64,000 nt of DNA from JADGHX01 sp037200125 (GTDB lineage: Bacteria > Pseudomonadota > Gammaproteobacteria > Steroidobacterales > Steroidobacteraceae): positions 558,001 to 622,000 of the forward strand of contig JBBCGS010000002.1 of assembly GCA_037200125.1 (NCBI GenBank), written 5' to 3'. Under the pieces are notes generated by a model. That model saw only the letters and a program-made list of their open reading frames with translations. It was not told the DNA's origin and did no database searches. A program made the translations under genes and the position numbers. Below, in pieces: positions 1-8,256 of this stretch. Each line of letters starts with the position of its first letter. Position 1 is the first letter of the stretch.

Positions 1-1
1 C

Positions 2-691
2 GAGGAAGTGTTCCGCCAGGTCGATGAAGGCGTGCGGCTGCGCTGGCATGCGGACGATGGGGAGCGCATCAACCCGGCGCAGAACCTGTTCGACATCGAA
101 GGCAACGCGCGCTCGATCCTGACGGGCGAGCGGACGGCGCTCAACTTCCTGCAGCTGCTTTCGGCTGTCTCGACTGAAGCGAAGCGCTATGTGGAAGCGG
201 TGGCCGGCACGGGATGCACGATCCTCGATACGCGCAAGACGCTGCCGGGGTTGCGTACCGCCCAGAAGTACGCGGTCGTGTGCGGAGGCGCCACGAACCA
301 TCGCATGGGACTCTTCGACATGGTTCTCGTGAAAGAGAACCACATCACGGCCGCCGGCTCGCTGACCGGTGCCATCCAGGCCGCGCGCCGGCACGTGCCG
401 GGGCTGAAGGTGGAAGTCGAAGTCGAGAACATGACACAGCTCGCCGAGGCTATCGCCGCAAAGCCCGACATCATCATGCTCGACAACTTCAACGAGACCG
501 AGATGCGCAAGGCCGTCGCGCTCAACACCGAACGCGGCCGCTACGCGAAGCTCGAAGCTTCGGGCAACGTGTCGCTCGATACCGTGCGCGCGATCGCGGC
601 GACGGGCGTCGATTTCATTTCGGTCGGCGGGCTCACGAAGCACGTTCGTGCGGTCGATTTGTCGATGCGGCTGCAGTTCAAGAGCGCGTAG
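2..691 (+). CDS. nadC: Quinolinate phosphoribosyltransferase (decarboxylating), C-terminal part
   Basis: Makes nicotinate mononucleotide from quinolinate and PRPP in de novo NAD synthesis, in the cytoplasm. The frame is open from the first bases of the window, so the N-terminus lies upstream; the GTG at 8 is internal. Family motifs seen in order are 'GERTALNFLQ', 'ILDTRKTLPGLR' (quinolinate and PRPP binding), 'NHRMGLFDMVLVKENH', 'VEVEVEN', 'IMLDNF', 'LEASGNV' and a C-terminal 'GVDFISVGGLTKHVRAVDLSM', which together cover the catalytic alpha/beta barrel to its normal end. The stop is followed by about 110 bases without a gene, including the perfect palindrome ATTCGCGCGAAT near 722-733. The identification is firm; only the missing 5' end limits it. 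Confidence 0.95.
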   Translation, partial: EEVFRQVDEGVRLRWHADDGERINPAQNLFDIEGNARSILTGERTALNFLQLLSAVSTEAKRYVEAVAGTGCTILDTRKTLPGLRTAQKYAVVCGGATNHRMGLFDMVLVKENHITAAGSLTGAIQAARRHVPGLKVEVEVENMTQLAEAIAAKPDIIMLDNFNETEMRKAVALNTERGRYAKLEASGNVSLDTVRAIAATGVDFISVGGLTKHVRAVDLSMRLQFKSA

Positions 692-799
692 TCAAGCGCC
701 TTGCTCGGCGCGAATCGTCGGTAATTCGCGCGAATCTCGCCTTCGCTCAAACTCGCTTCGTACGTTCGTGATGGGCGCGCGAGCGTGCGCGCTTTCCTG

Positions 800-827
800 T
801 TGAAGTCTTCGGGAGGGCGCGCATAAT
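800..827 (+). promoter_or_regulatory. Predicted sigma70 promoter for the small-protein/RelA-SpoT pair
   Basis: TTGAAG (800-805) and CATAAT (822-827) are separated by 16 bases. The first gene of the pair starts 34 bases downstream at 862. This suggests the pair is transcribed independently of nadC. It is a consensus match by eye only. Confidence 0.5.
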
Positions 828-861
828 TTGTGTATCGAATTTGGACGACGAGGCATTCAGG

Positions 862-1110
862 ATGTGCGTGTTCACCCGAAAGGCCGACGCTCTCGACTCT
901 GGCGGTTTCGTGTTCGACTACCGACACGGGACTTACGTCAATGTGCGCAAGAAAATGCTCTTCAGCCACCAACTCGTCGACTCTCTCGCCCCGGAAGAGT
1001 TGGAGGCGCGCGTTGCGGTCGCAGCTCCAACCGGCGAATGGCAGTTCTTTTGCCTGAAACCACCCAGCCCTTCCATTCGCGAGCAGATCGAAGCGGTCTA
1101 CTCACGATGA
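862..1110 (+). CDS. Small protein of unknown function, upstream partner of a RelA/SpoT-domain gene
   Basis: An 82-aa protein beginning 'MCVFTRKADALDSGG' and ending 'IREQIEAVYSR'. I do not recognise the family. It has no signal peptide or membrane segment, is mixed in charge, and contains an aromatic patch ('FDYRHGTYVNV', 'GEWQFFCLKPP'). The ATG at 862 was chosen; a TTG at 841 would add seven residues. Its stop overlaps the next start as ATGA (1107-1110), so the two proteins are translationally coupled and probably made in a fixed ratio. A small protein coupled to an alarmone-synthetase-like gene is the usual layout of an antitoxin with a toxic small alarmone synthetase (toxSAS), but antitoxin function is inference from context only. 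Confidence 0.6.
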   Translation: MCVFTRKADALDSGGFVFDYRHGTYVNVRKKMLFSHQLVDSLAPEELEARVAVAAPTGEWQFFCLKPPSPSIREQIEAVYSR

Positions 1111-1766
1111 GCCCGCGCAAGGTGGAGGATCATCTCAGGGAGGAGTACTCCATCTTGCTGCCCGGAGTACGGCGGGTCACCACAGAGCTCGAAACGCAGG
1201 TGAGACATCTGTTGCTGCCGGTGTGGAAAAGCCTCGCGAGACACGAACAACTGGTAGTCAAGTCGCGGGTGAAGGACAGCGATAGCGCCATCGAGTCCCT
1301 CAGGCGGCGCACCGAACTCACAGGGTTCGAGCGAGGCGGCCAGTCCACTCCCTCTCTCACGACGCTGAACGACTTGGCGGGCGTAAGGATCCTCGCGTTC
1401 CCCAAGTGTCGGGTACTCGAGATCGATCAGGTGTTACGCCGTCGCTTTCCCGACTGGACGCCCGATCCTGTACCGCCGCTACCCGGGTGCGCAAACTCGC
1501 TCGCGCTCAAATATCACGGACGCCTGGACGATAGCTGCCGGGTGCGAGCCGAGATACAGCTGATGTCGATGTTGGTGGGTATGTTTTGGGAAGTCGAGCA
1601 CGCGATCCTGTACAAGCCCGGAGAACAACTTCGGGGGGCGGGGGTCGCGCTCAGGATGCAACCTCGTTACGCGGAGGTAATTCACGCGCTCAACACATTT
1701 GAGGCGGAGTTTGAAACACTCGCAAACGCGCCGGCTCAAGACGAGGACCGACTCGCCGGGAGCTAA
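1107..1766 (+). CDS. RelA/SpoT synthetase-domain protein, divergent (small alarmone synthetase-like)
   Basis: A 219-aa single-domain protein matching the RelA/SpoT nucleotidyltransferase fold. The basic strand 'VKSRVKDSDSAIESLRRR' fits the ATP-binding R-x-K...S region, 'LNDLAGVRIL' fits the Asp-containing metal site, and 'RAEIQL' with 'WEVEHAILYK' fits the end of the domain. There is no HD hydrolase, TGS or ACT domain, so it is SAS-sized. Oddly, the G-loop region, usually G-Y-x-S-x-H, reads 'GCANSLALKYHG', so the conserved Tyr is not in place. Substrate use may therefore differ from (p)ppGpp synthesis, or activity may be lost. The ATG at 1107 overlaps the upstream stop; a longer in-frame extension upstream has no family similarity. 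Its stop overlaps by four bases that of the convergent GGDEF-EAL gene. Confidence 0.8.
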   Translation: MSPRKVEDHLREEYSILLPGVRRVTTELETQVRHLLLPVWKSLARHEQLVVKSRVKDSDSAIESLRRRTELTGFERGGQSTPSLTTLNDLAGVRILAFPKCRVLEIDQVLRRRFPDWTPDPVPPLPGCANSLALKYHGRLDDSCRVRAEIQLMSMLVGMFWEVEHAILYKPGEQLRGAGVALRMQPRYAEVIHALNTFEAEFETLANAPAQDEDRLAGS

Positions 1767-4444
1767 GCCACCGCCGACTTCAAAATCCGCTGCGGCTGCG
1801 CAATCCCATACCCCTGCGCATAGTCGATGCCGAGGCTCGTGAGCATCTGAATGATCTCGGCGTTCTCGGCAAACTCGGCAATGGTCTGTTTACCGGTGAG
1901 ATGCCCGATCTCGTTGATCGAGCGAACCATCTCGCGATCGATCGGGTCGCGCAGGATTTCACGCACGAACGAACCGTCGATCTTCAGGAAGTCGACAGGG
2001 AAGTGCTTGAGGTAACCGAACGACGAGAGACCTGTGCCGAAATCGTCCAGCGCGAATTTGCAGCCGAGCTCCTTCAGCGCCTGGATGAACCGGTTGGCCT
2101 GCGAGAAGCTCGCAACCGCCGCGGTCTCCGTGATCTCGAAGCAGATCTTCGAGGCATCGATGCCGCTGCGATGGAACTGATCGATCACGAACGGCAGGAA
2201 CTTGTCGTCGCCCAGGCTCTGGCCCGACAGATTGATCGAGCACAAGGACAGCTTCTCGCGCTCGTCCGCTTCCGACACGAGCCAGCGGAAGGCATTCTCG
2301 ATCACCCAGCGATCGATCGCGGGCGTGATGCCATAGCGCTCCGCCGCCGAAATGAAATCGTTCGGCGCGACGATGCGCCCGCCTTCGTCACGCAGGCGAA
2401 TGAGCAACTCGTAATGCTGGCCGGGGTCCACACGCTGCAGCGGCTGGATCTGCATGCGGAACAGCTCGAACCGCCCTTCTTCCAGCGCCGCGTTGATGCG
2501 CGCCGCCCACTGCATCTCGCGCCGACGGCGCATGAGCTCGATGTCGTTCTCGGCGAAGCTGTGTACCCGATTGCGGCCGCCTTCCTTGGCCGCCTGGCAC
2601 GCGCTATCCGCCGCGGAAAGGATGGATGCGAAGTCCGCGTTATCCGCGGAGATCGGCACCACACCGATGCTGGCGCCGAGCCGGAACACGCGGTCTTCCC
2701 ACGTGAAGCGGAAATTCCGCACGGCTTCGCGCAGCGCTTCAGCGGTACGCATCGCTTCATCGAGCGAGCAGCTCTCGAGAAGGATGCCGAACTCGTCGCC
2801 GCCCAGGCGAGACAGCGTGTCGCGCCAGCGAACCTTCGACTTCAACAGCGCGCCCACCTGGCCGAGCAATGCGTCGCCAGCACTATGGCCGCAGGTGTCG
2901 TTGACGATCTTGAACTGGTCGATGTCGAGGTAGCACAGCGCATACGACGCTTCGCGAGCTTTCGCGCTCTTCAGCGCGCGCTCGAGGCGCGCCTCGAACT
3001 CGCGGCGGTTCACGAGGCCGGTGAGCAAATCGTGGCTCGCGTGATACGAGAGGCGCCGATTCAGCTCGCGCGACTCGCTCACGTCGTGGAACACGAGCAC
3101 GCCGCCACCCACATGGCCCGCACCATCACGGATCGGCGCCGCCGTGCTCTCGACGTAAAGCTCGTTGCCGTCGCGCCGGATCAGCAGCATCGGGCGCACC
3201 GACTTGATCGGGCGGATGCGGCGAATCGAGACCGACAGCGGATTCTCGAGCGGCTCGCAGGTCTCTTCGTGGAAGGCGCGGAAGATCTCTTCCACCGGCC
3301 GCCCCATCGCATCCTCGAGTCGCCAGCCCGTCAGCTCTTCGGCCACCGGGTTGATGTAGTCGATGGTCGAATTGGCATCCGTCGTGATGACGCCGTCGCC
3401 GATCGACTGCAACGTGATCTGCGCGCTCTCCTTCTCCCGGAACAGCGCTTCTTCGTAGATCTTGCGTTCGGTGATGTCGAGCTCGACGCCGACGAGGCGG
3501 AGCAGCCGACCGTGCTTGTCCACGCGCGCGTGCGCGCGGCTGATCACCCATCGCCATTCGCCGTTCTGGTGGCGCATGCGATGCGTGCTCTCGAAGATCG
3601 GAATCTTGCCGGCCACATGATCGCGAATGGCGGACTGCACGCGCGACAGGTCGTCCGGATGCACGAGGCTGCGCCAGTCCGGCGAGCCGCGCATATCGTC
3701 ATCGCCGTAGCCGAGCATCGCCTTCCAGCGGGGCGAAAAGTAGACCTCGTTGCTCTCGACATCGAAGTCCCACAGGCCGTCGTTGGCAGCCAACTGCGAG
3801 AGCGTCATGCGCTCTTCGATCTTGGCGAGGCGCGCTTCGATACGGATGCGCTCGAGACCGGTCGCGAGGCTCGTGCCAATGAGTTTGAGCATGAGCTGCA
3901 GGTTCACGTCCCACGCGCCGCGCGGCAGGTCATGCGCAAGGCCCAGGATGCCCGCGGGCTTACCCTGGACGCGGAACGAGACGAGCATCGCCGACCCGAT
4001 CTGCAGTTCGGAGAAGCGGCTGGCCTCGGCCATCTGTTCGCGGCGAGGCGCGGTGGTGTCACGCAGCTCGGAGAGGCGCAGGTGCTCGGAGCGCTGCTTC
4101 AGCCAGGGGAAGCGATCGAGCGTCTCACCGCGGAGGGCTTCGGGCCGGCACTGGGCGAAGGAGCTGCGGGCGACCTGGATGTCCTGGAAGGTGAGCGGAT
4201 CTTCGGGGCCGAACACGGCTGCGAACGCGCAGTCGCTATTGGTGGCTTCCCGGAGGAGCTCGAGATTCTTGCGGAGGGTCTCGTCGACCGCCGGCCGACG
4301 CATGTTCTGGAAGTCGACCGCGATCTTCGTGCACGCGACGTCGAGGCCGAGCACCGGCCGGGCCGTACGCCCGTTCCACGCGTCTGCGGACAAGATGTCC
4401 GAAGCCGTGAACTCCGATGTCTTATCGGGCGGCAGGGTCGACAT
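1763..4444 (-). CDS. GAF-PAS-PAS-GGDEF-EAL c-di-GMP turnover protein
   Basis: An 893-aa cytoplasmic sensor-effector with no membrane segment. Domains in order: a GAF-like sensor (about 35-210), PAS with PAC (about 212-335, 'NDGLWDFDVESNEVYFSPRW'), a second PAS (about 340-460), GGDEF (about 465-625) and EAL (about 640-885). The cyclase motif is intact ('RLGGDEFG'), with an inhibitory I-site RxxD ('RWRD') five residues before it. The EAL domain keeps the ExLxR motif as 'ELLIR', plus 'INLSGQ', 'EITETA', 'DDFGTGLSS', 'LKIDGSFV' and 'AEFAEN', so both c-di-GMP synthesis and breakdown are possible. It starts at an ATG at 4444, 205 bases downstream of the ArnT-like gene on the same strand, and probably has its own promoter. 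Which activity dominates cannot be read from sequence. Confidence 0.93.
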   Translation of the reverse strand: MSTLPPDKTSEFTASDILSADAWNGRTARPVLGLDVACTKIAVDFQNMRRPAVDETLRKNLELLREATNSDCAFAAVFGPEDPLTFQDIQVARSSFAQCRPEALRGETLDRFPWLKQRSEHLRLSELRDTTAPRREQMAEASRFSELQIGSAMLVSFRVQGKPAGILGLAHDLPRGAWDVNLQLMLKLIGTSLATGLERIRIEARLAKIEERMTLSQLAANDGLWDFDVESNEVYFSPRWKAMLGYGDDDMRGSPDWRSLVHPDDLSRVQSAIRDHVAGKIPIFESTHRMRHQNGEWRWVISRAHARVDKHGRLLRLVGVELDITERKIYEEALFREKESAQITLQSIGDGVITTDANSTIDYINPVAEELTGWRLEDAMGRPVEEIFRAFHEETCEPLENPLSVSIRRIRPIKSVRPMLLIRRDGNELYVESTAAPIRDGAGHVGGGVLVFHDVSESRELNRRLSYHASHDLLTGLVNRREFEARLERALKSAKAREASYALCYLDIDQFKIVNDTCGHSAGDALLGQVGALLKSKVRWRDTLSRLGGDEFGILLESCSLDEAMRTAEALREAVRNFRFTWEDRVFRLGASIGVVPISADNADFASILSAADSACQAAKEGGRNRVHSFAENDIELMRRRREMQWAARINAALEEGRFELFRMQIQPLQRVDPGQHYELLIRLRDEGGRIVAPNDFISAAERYGITPAIDRWVIENAFRWLVSEADEREKLSLCSINLSGQSLGDDKFLPFVIDQFHRSGIDASKICFEITETAAVASFSQANRFIQALKELGCKFALDDFGTGLSSFGYLKHFPVDFLKIDGSFVREILRDPIDREMVRSINEIGHLTGKQTIAEFAENAEIIQMLTSLGIDYAQGYGIAQPQRILKSAVA

Positions 4445-4649
4445 CCGACTTATTAACTCTCCCCAGGGAATGCCATGAGTTTGCGCGAGGTGGGGCTGCG
4501 CTCGCCACGACCCAGACCACAGTTCACGGTCAGTATTATCCGTAAGGTCGCGCTGGATTCTGGCACAGTTCGGAAGGAAAACAAGCTAACGTCCTGTCGC
4601 CGCTTGGAATCAGGTCGCCCTGCACCTGAAAGTAGCCGACATATTCGAC

Positions 4650-6425
4650 CTACCCTGCGTCGAGAATCGGTGGCCGATAGCGGATGGCCCTCGCACGATC
4701 GCCCTTCTCCACGCAGCTTGCTTCGGCCCGACCCTGCACCAGGACCCAGCGATCGCCGCTCGACTCGCCTGCGAGCTGCTTCGAGGTGCTTACGAAGCAC
4801 GGCGCGAGAGCGGATTCCGGGATGAGAAGCGTCCGGCCAGGCGCTTCGTTCAACCAGGCCGAGGCGTCGAATGCTTCCTGCGAACCTTCGCGCCAGCGTG
4901 CGTGGCCGAAATTCACGATGGGGCGGTTCAGGTAGAGGAGGAACTGCTCTTTGTAAGCGAGCAGGCCCAGGTCGGTGTCTGTTGGGACGAGCGCCTGCGC
5001 CTTCCTCATGAAGTCGCGGGCCGATCGCTGGCCGTCGATGCTGGGGGTGATCCAGTAGGACCAGACGAGAGCCACCGCGGCCAGCACGGCGGGCCACGCG
5101 AGGAGAGGCTTTTTCCAGAGCGCTACGAGCCAGGCGAGCGCGCCAAGACCCGCGATCACGGCGATGGGCGCAAGCGAATCGATGCCCTGCTCAGCCGCTT
5201 GCGTGCGCAGCTTCGGGTTACCCGAAGCATCGATGACCAGCACGCCGACCGCGAGGAGCACTACGAACGCACCTAGCGCAAGACTCGCCCAGCGCACCCC
5301 GCGACGCGAGAAGAGATCCGGCAGGTAAGGAGCGGCTGCGAGGGCGAGTGCCGGGAGCGCCGGAAAGAGGTAGATGCCGCGCTTGCCGGTGCTCAGCGAG
5401 AAGAACAGCAGTGTGAGCAGCACCCATGCGAGCGGCAACCAGACGCGCGCGTCCTTTTCGCGCCAGGCCGCGGCCCACCGCGGCACCAGCCAGAACAGCA
5501 GCAGGCTGAACGGCAGCCACAACCCCGGAATGACGTTGAGGATGAAGTAGTACCACGGCTCAACGTGATGCCAGGCCGCCGCGTAACGATGCACGGTCTG
5601 CTGGAAGAGAATCTCGTTGCGATAGGCGACGAGTGCCGGATCGTGGCGAGTCGCGACCGCGACGAGCATCGGCCCGAGCCACACCGACACGCCGAGCAGA
5701 AAGCCGACGACGACGAGGCCCCACCGCCACTTCGACGGCGCGCCGCCAGGGGCCGCAGGCGCATCCGAAAAGCCCGCGCCTCCGGAGCCGGCCGCAGCCG
5801 CCGACATCCTCCACACGCTGAAGCCGCGCGCACCCAGCACGGCATACGGAATCAAAACGAGCAGCGGCAGAAAGCCAACGCCCTTCGTCACAACCCCAAC
5901 GCCGGCCGCAACGCCGCCGACGAAATACCATCCCCACGCCGGCCCAAACAGCAAATGCCTCAACAGCCCGTAGAACGACAGCGTCGTTAACGCACAGAGA
6001 ACCGGGTCAATCTGCGCCCCACGCATCGTCATCAAAAACTGCACGCTCGAAACGAGCGTCACCGCCGCCGCGAGCCCACTTGCCCGCCCCGCCATCCGCC
6101 GCCCGAGGTCATACACGAGCCCAGCGATCGTGCACGCGCCAATGAACGCCGGAATCAAGAACGACGCCCGCAACGACCCGGTGAGGAAGTAGCAGACACT
6201 CAGCATCCAGAAGTAAACGGGCGGCTTGTCCGGATACAGATCGCCGCCGATCCGGGGAAACAACCACTCCCCCGTGTGCACCATCTCGCGCGCGATGAGC
6301 GCAAACCGCGGCTCATCCGCGGGCCACGGCGCCCGCATTCCGAGCCCCGTGCCGATAAGCACGATCACAACAAGCCCAAGCCACAGCAAATCGCCGAGCC
6401 GCGCCGCCTCGCGCGACTCACCCAT
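4650..6425 (-). CDS. ArnT-like lipid A glycosyltransferase (GT83/PMT superfamily)
   Basis: A polytopic inner-membrane protein of about 590 aa. ArnT-type enzymes move a sugar from an undecaprenyl-phosphate carrier onto lipid A on the periplasmic face. The first periplasmic loop has the catalytic-type motif 'PADEPRFALIAREM' followed by 'YPDKPPVYFWML', as in ArnT. About ten to twelve hydrophobic helices follow, and a soluble C-terminal part begins near residue 460. The ATG at 6425 overlaps the upstream stop by eight bases; a GTG at 6437 is also possible. It is last in an operon with an acyltransferase, a GT2 and a LAB_N protein, which together suggest synthesis and transfer of a lipid-linked sugar. 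The sugar and the exact acceptor are unknown. Confidence 0.85.
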   Translation of the reverse strand: MGESREAARLGDLLWLGLVVIVLIGTGLGMRAPWPADEPRFALIAREMVHTGEWLFPRIGGDLYPDKPPVYFWMLSVCYFLTGSLRASFLIPAFIGACTIAGLVYDLGRRMAGRASGLAAAVTLVSSVQFLMTMRGAQIDPVLCALTTLSFYGLLRHLLFGPAWGWYFVGGVAAGVGVVTKGVGFLPLLVLIPYAVLGARGFSVWRMSAAAAGSGGAGFSDAPAAPGGAPSKWRWGLVVVGFLLGVSVWLGPMLVAVATRHDPALVAYRNEILFQQTVHRYAAAWHHVEPWYYFILNVIPGLWLPFSLLLFWLVPRWAAAWREKDARVWLPLAWVLLTLLFFSLSTGKRGIYLFPALPALALAAAPYLPDLFSRRGVRWASLALGAFVVLLAVGVLVIDASGNPKLRTQAAEQGIDSLAPIAVIAGLGALAWLVALWKKPLLAWPAVLAAVALVWSYWITPSIDGQRSARDFMRKAQALVPTDTDLGLLAYKEQFLLYLNRPIVNFGHARWREGSQEAFDASAWLNEAPGRTLLIPESALAPCFVSTSKQLAGESSGDRWVLVQGRAEASCVEKGDRARAIRYRPPILDAG

Positions 6426-6741
6426 TGCGCGCGTCACCGCGACCCACGCGTATATCCAGCATCAGGTTGTAGAGCGCGACACCCATCGGAAACAGATTCG
6501 AAAGCACGCCCACTGAATCGTTCTTGCCGAAGATGAAGTATGCGAGCAGCAACCCGCTCCCCGCGACGCTCATCGTCCAGAAGATGCGTGGCATGGTCGG
6601 CTTGCCCTCCTTGCGAGTGGCGGCAAGCTGAAACACCCAACGCCCCGCAAACAACAGCACGCCCACATAGCCAATGAGCTTCCACGGCGTGAGCACCACG
6701 CCGAACACCGTCGCGATCACTGTATTCATCGGCGAAGCCAT
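6418..6741 (-). CDS. LAB_N-type small membrane protein (lipid A biosynthesis N-terminal domain)
   Basis: A 107-aa protein with three hydrophobic helices: 'VFGVVLTPWKLIGYVGVLLF', a segment around 'IFWTMSVAGSGLLLAYFIFG', and 'VLSNLFPMGVALYNLML'. The motif 'GRWVFQLAATRKEGK..MPRIFW' is typical of the LAB_N domain, found alone or fused to lipid A enzymes next to GT2 and ArnT-like genes. A Shine-Dalgarno-like GAGGA lies in the last codons of the upstream GT2 gene, just before the ATG at 6741; a second ATG at 6729 is possible. Its role is probably as a membrane partner of lipid-linked sugar transfer or flipping, which is inferred from context. Confidence 0.82.
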   Translation of the reverse strand: MASPMNTVIATVFGVVLTPWKLIGYVGVLLFAGRWVFQLAATRKEGKPTMPRIFWTMSVAGSGLLLAYFIFGKNDSVGVLSNLFPMGVALYNLMLDIRVGRGDARNG

Positions 6742-6745
6742 CGAA

Positions 6746-7480
6746 TCATTCCTCGCGAACCGAGAGGCCTGGCTTGTAACGTCGGCGTAGCCACATGACG
6801 CCGAAGATGTCGACGATGCCCACCCACAGGCGATTAAGCATCCCGTATTTGGAAGTGCCGCGCATTCTCGGCCGGTGATTCACCGGCACCGAAATCACGC
6901 GCGCGCCTGCGCGCTGGAACAGCGCCGGCAGGAAGCGATGCATGTGATCGAACTTCGGCAACTCGAGATACGCCGGCCGATGCAGCAGCTTGATGCCGCA
7001 GCCGGTATCCGGCGTCCCATCCCCAAGCATCCGCGAGCGCACGCCGTTCGCGATGCGCGACTGAAGTTTGCGAAAGCCCGTGTCTTTTCGCGTAGTCCGG
7101 TGCCCTTGGAACAAGGCGACGTTCTCATTGCCGGGCGAAAGACGTGCCGCCAACAATTTCGGCAAATCCGCCGGATCGTTCTGCCCGTCGCCATCGAGCG
7201 TGCCCACCCACTCCGCGCGCGCATGACGCACGCCGGACGTCACCGCCGCGCTCTGCCCGCTCCGAAACGAGTGTCGCAGCAGACGGATCTGCGGAATCGC
7301 CGCCCGCGTAGCGAGCACGACCGACGCGGTGTCGTCAGTGCTGCCGTCATCCACGAACAGCACTTCGAACCGCCGCCCGGCGAGCGCCGTCGCAATCTCC
7401 TGCGCGAGCGGCCCAACATTCTCCTGCTCGTTACACACAGGAATCACGACGGAAATTTCGGGAGCCTCGCCGTTGCTCAT
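6746..7480 (-). CDS. Family 2 glycosyltransferase (dolichyl-phosphate-mannose-synthase-like)
   Basis: A 244-aa GT-A fold enzyme likely to load a sugar from a nucleotide donor onto undecaprenyl phosphate at the inner face of the membrane. It begins with 'ISVVIPVCNEQENV', followed by 'VLFVDDGSTDDT' for nucleotide binding and 'WVGTLDGDGQNDP' holding the DxD-type metal ligands. The 'RPRMRGTSKYGML' signature of DPM1/ArnC relatives lies near the C-terminus. Unlike ArnC it has no C-terminal membrane helices, so it is a soluble or peripheral form. The ATG at 7480 overlaps the upstream stop (ATGA), and the downstream LAB_N gene follows after four bases. It probably supplies the lipid-linked sugar to the ArnT-like enzyme. 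Confidence 0.9.
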   Translation of the reverse strand: MSNGEAPEISVVIPVCNEQENVGPLAQEIATALAGRRFEVLFVDDGSTDDTASVVLATRAAIPQIRLLRHSFRSGQSAAVTSGVRHARAEWVGTLDGDGQNDPADLPKLLAARLSPGNENVALFQGHRTTRKDTGFRKLQSRIANGVRSRMLGDGTPDTGCGIKLLHRPAYLELPKFDHMHRFLPALFQRAGARVISVPVNHRPRMRGTSKYGMLNRLWVGIVDIFGVMWLRRRYKPGLSVREE

Positions 7481-8256
7481 GACGCGCGCTTGCCCAGCGC
7501 GGCCCGCGCCACCTGATACAGATTCTTCAACTCGGCTTTCAACTCACCTTGCGTCCGCTCGATCGAAGCCGCATCGGTCACGCGCGGCACGTAACGTGGA
7601 GCGCCCACCGCGATAACGATGCGTGAAAACGGAACCGGCACCACGAACTTGTCCCACTTGATGAGCCACGCCCGCGAAGCCGCGAACGCCATCGGCAGGA
7701 TCGGCCGCTGCGACATCTGCCCCAACAGAATCGCCCCCGGTTTGAACTCGAAGCGCGGCCCCCGCGGCCCATCCGGTGTGATGACGGGCGATACGCCGTC
7801 TTTCACGAGCGCCTGATAATAATCTCGCAACGCCAACGCGCCGCTGGACGTCGACGAGCCGCGGATCACGTGCCCGCCGAATCGCCGGACCATCATCGCC
7901 CCGATTTCACCGTCCACCGACGGACTGATGAGCCACCCGACCTTGATGCGCGGCGCGCCGGCCGCGTCCGTCAGACGAGCCTGATCGACGAGATACTTGC
8001 CACAGAAAAGCTGGTGCTGGTGCCAGTAACACGGCACGAGGGACGGCGCCTTCGCGAGCGCCGCCTCCAGGTGCTCCTGCCCCTCGACCTTCACCACACG
8101 GCAGCTCGCCCACCAGAGCCGAATGATCCCAAGCCCCAGCGGCACCACGAGCGAGTACAACAGCCGCCGGCTCGCGGTCATGCGCCGCCCCGACCGCGTG
8201 ACCCGCCGATAAATAGAGTTGCGCAGGCCGCCGCCGCCCGGATCGGGTTCCGTCAT
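7477..8256 (-). CDS. DUF374-type lysophospholipid/lipid A acyltransferase
   Basis: A 259-aa protein with an N-terminal hydrophobic segment ('LLYSLVVPLGLGIIRLWW'). Family motifs are 'CYWHQHQLFCG' in place of the HX4D-type block, 'SPSVDGEIGAMMVRRFGG', 'RGSSTSSGALALRDY' and 'ITPDGPRGPR'. These fit the DUF374 branch of LPLAT acyltransferases. The frame stays open far upstream, but the ATG at 8256 ('MTEPDPGG') is preferred because the extension is compositional noise running into the tandem repeat at 8470-8571. It is first in the four-gene envelope operon and is coupled by ATGA to the GT2 gene. A role in acylating lipid A or a related lipid is likely; the substrate is unknown. Confidence 0.85.
   Translation of the reverse strand: MTEPDPGGGGLRNSIYRRVTRSGRRMTASRRLLYSLVVPLGLGIIRLWWASCRVVKVEGQEHLEAALAKAPSLVPCYWHQHQLFCGKYLVDQARLTDAAGAPRIKVGWLISPSVDGEIGAMMVRRFGGHVIRGSSTSSGALALRDYYQALVKDGVSPVITPDGPRGPRFEFKPGAILLGQMSQRPILPMAFAASRAWLIKWDKFVVPVPFSRIVIAVGAPRYVPRVTDAASIERTQGELKAELKNLYQVARAALGKRAS

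Noticed and set aside
722..733. Palindrome ATTCGCGCGAAT after nadC as a terminator
   Set aside because: No loop and no T-tract; too short to call.
828..1106. N-terminal extension of the RelA/SpoT-like protein
   Set aside because: Overlaps the 82-aa gene in another frame, and ATGA coupling supports ATG 1107.
1901..4456. 851-codon open frame on the plus strand
   Set aside because: Antisense of the GGDEF-EAL gene; its translation is Arg/Glu/Ala-rich without motifs, the usual shadow in GC-rich DNA.
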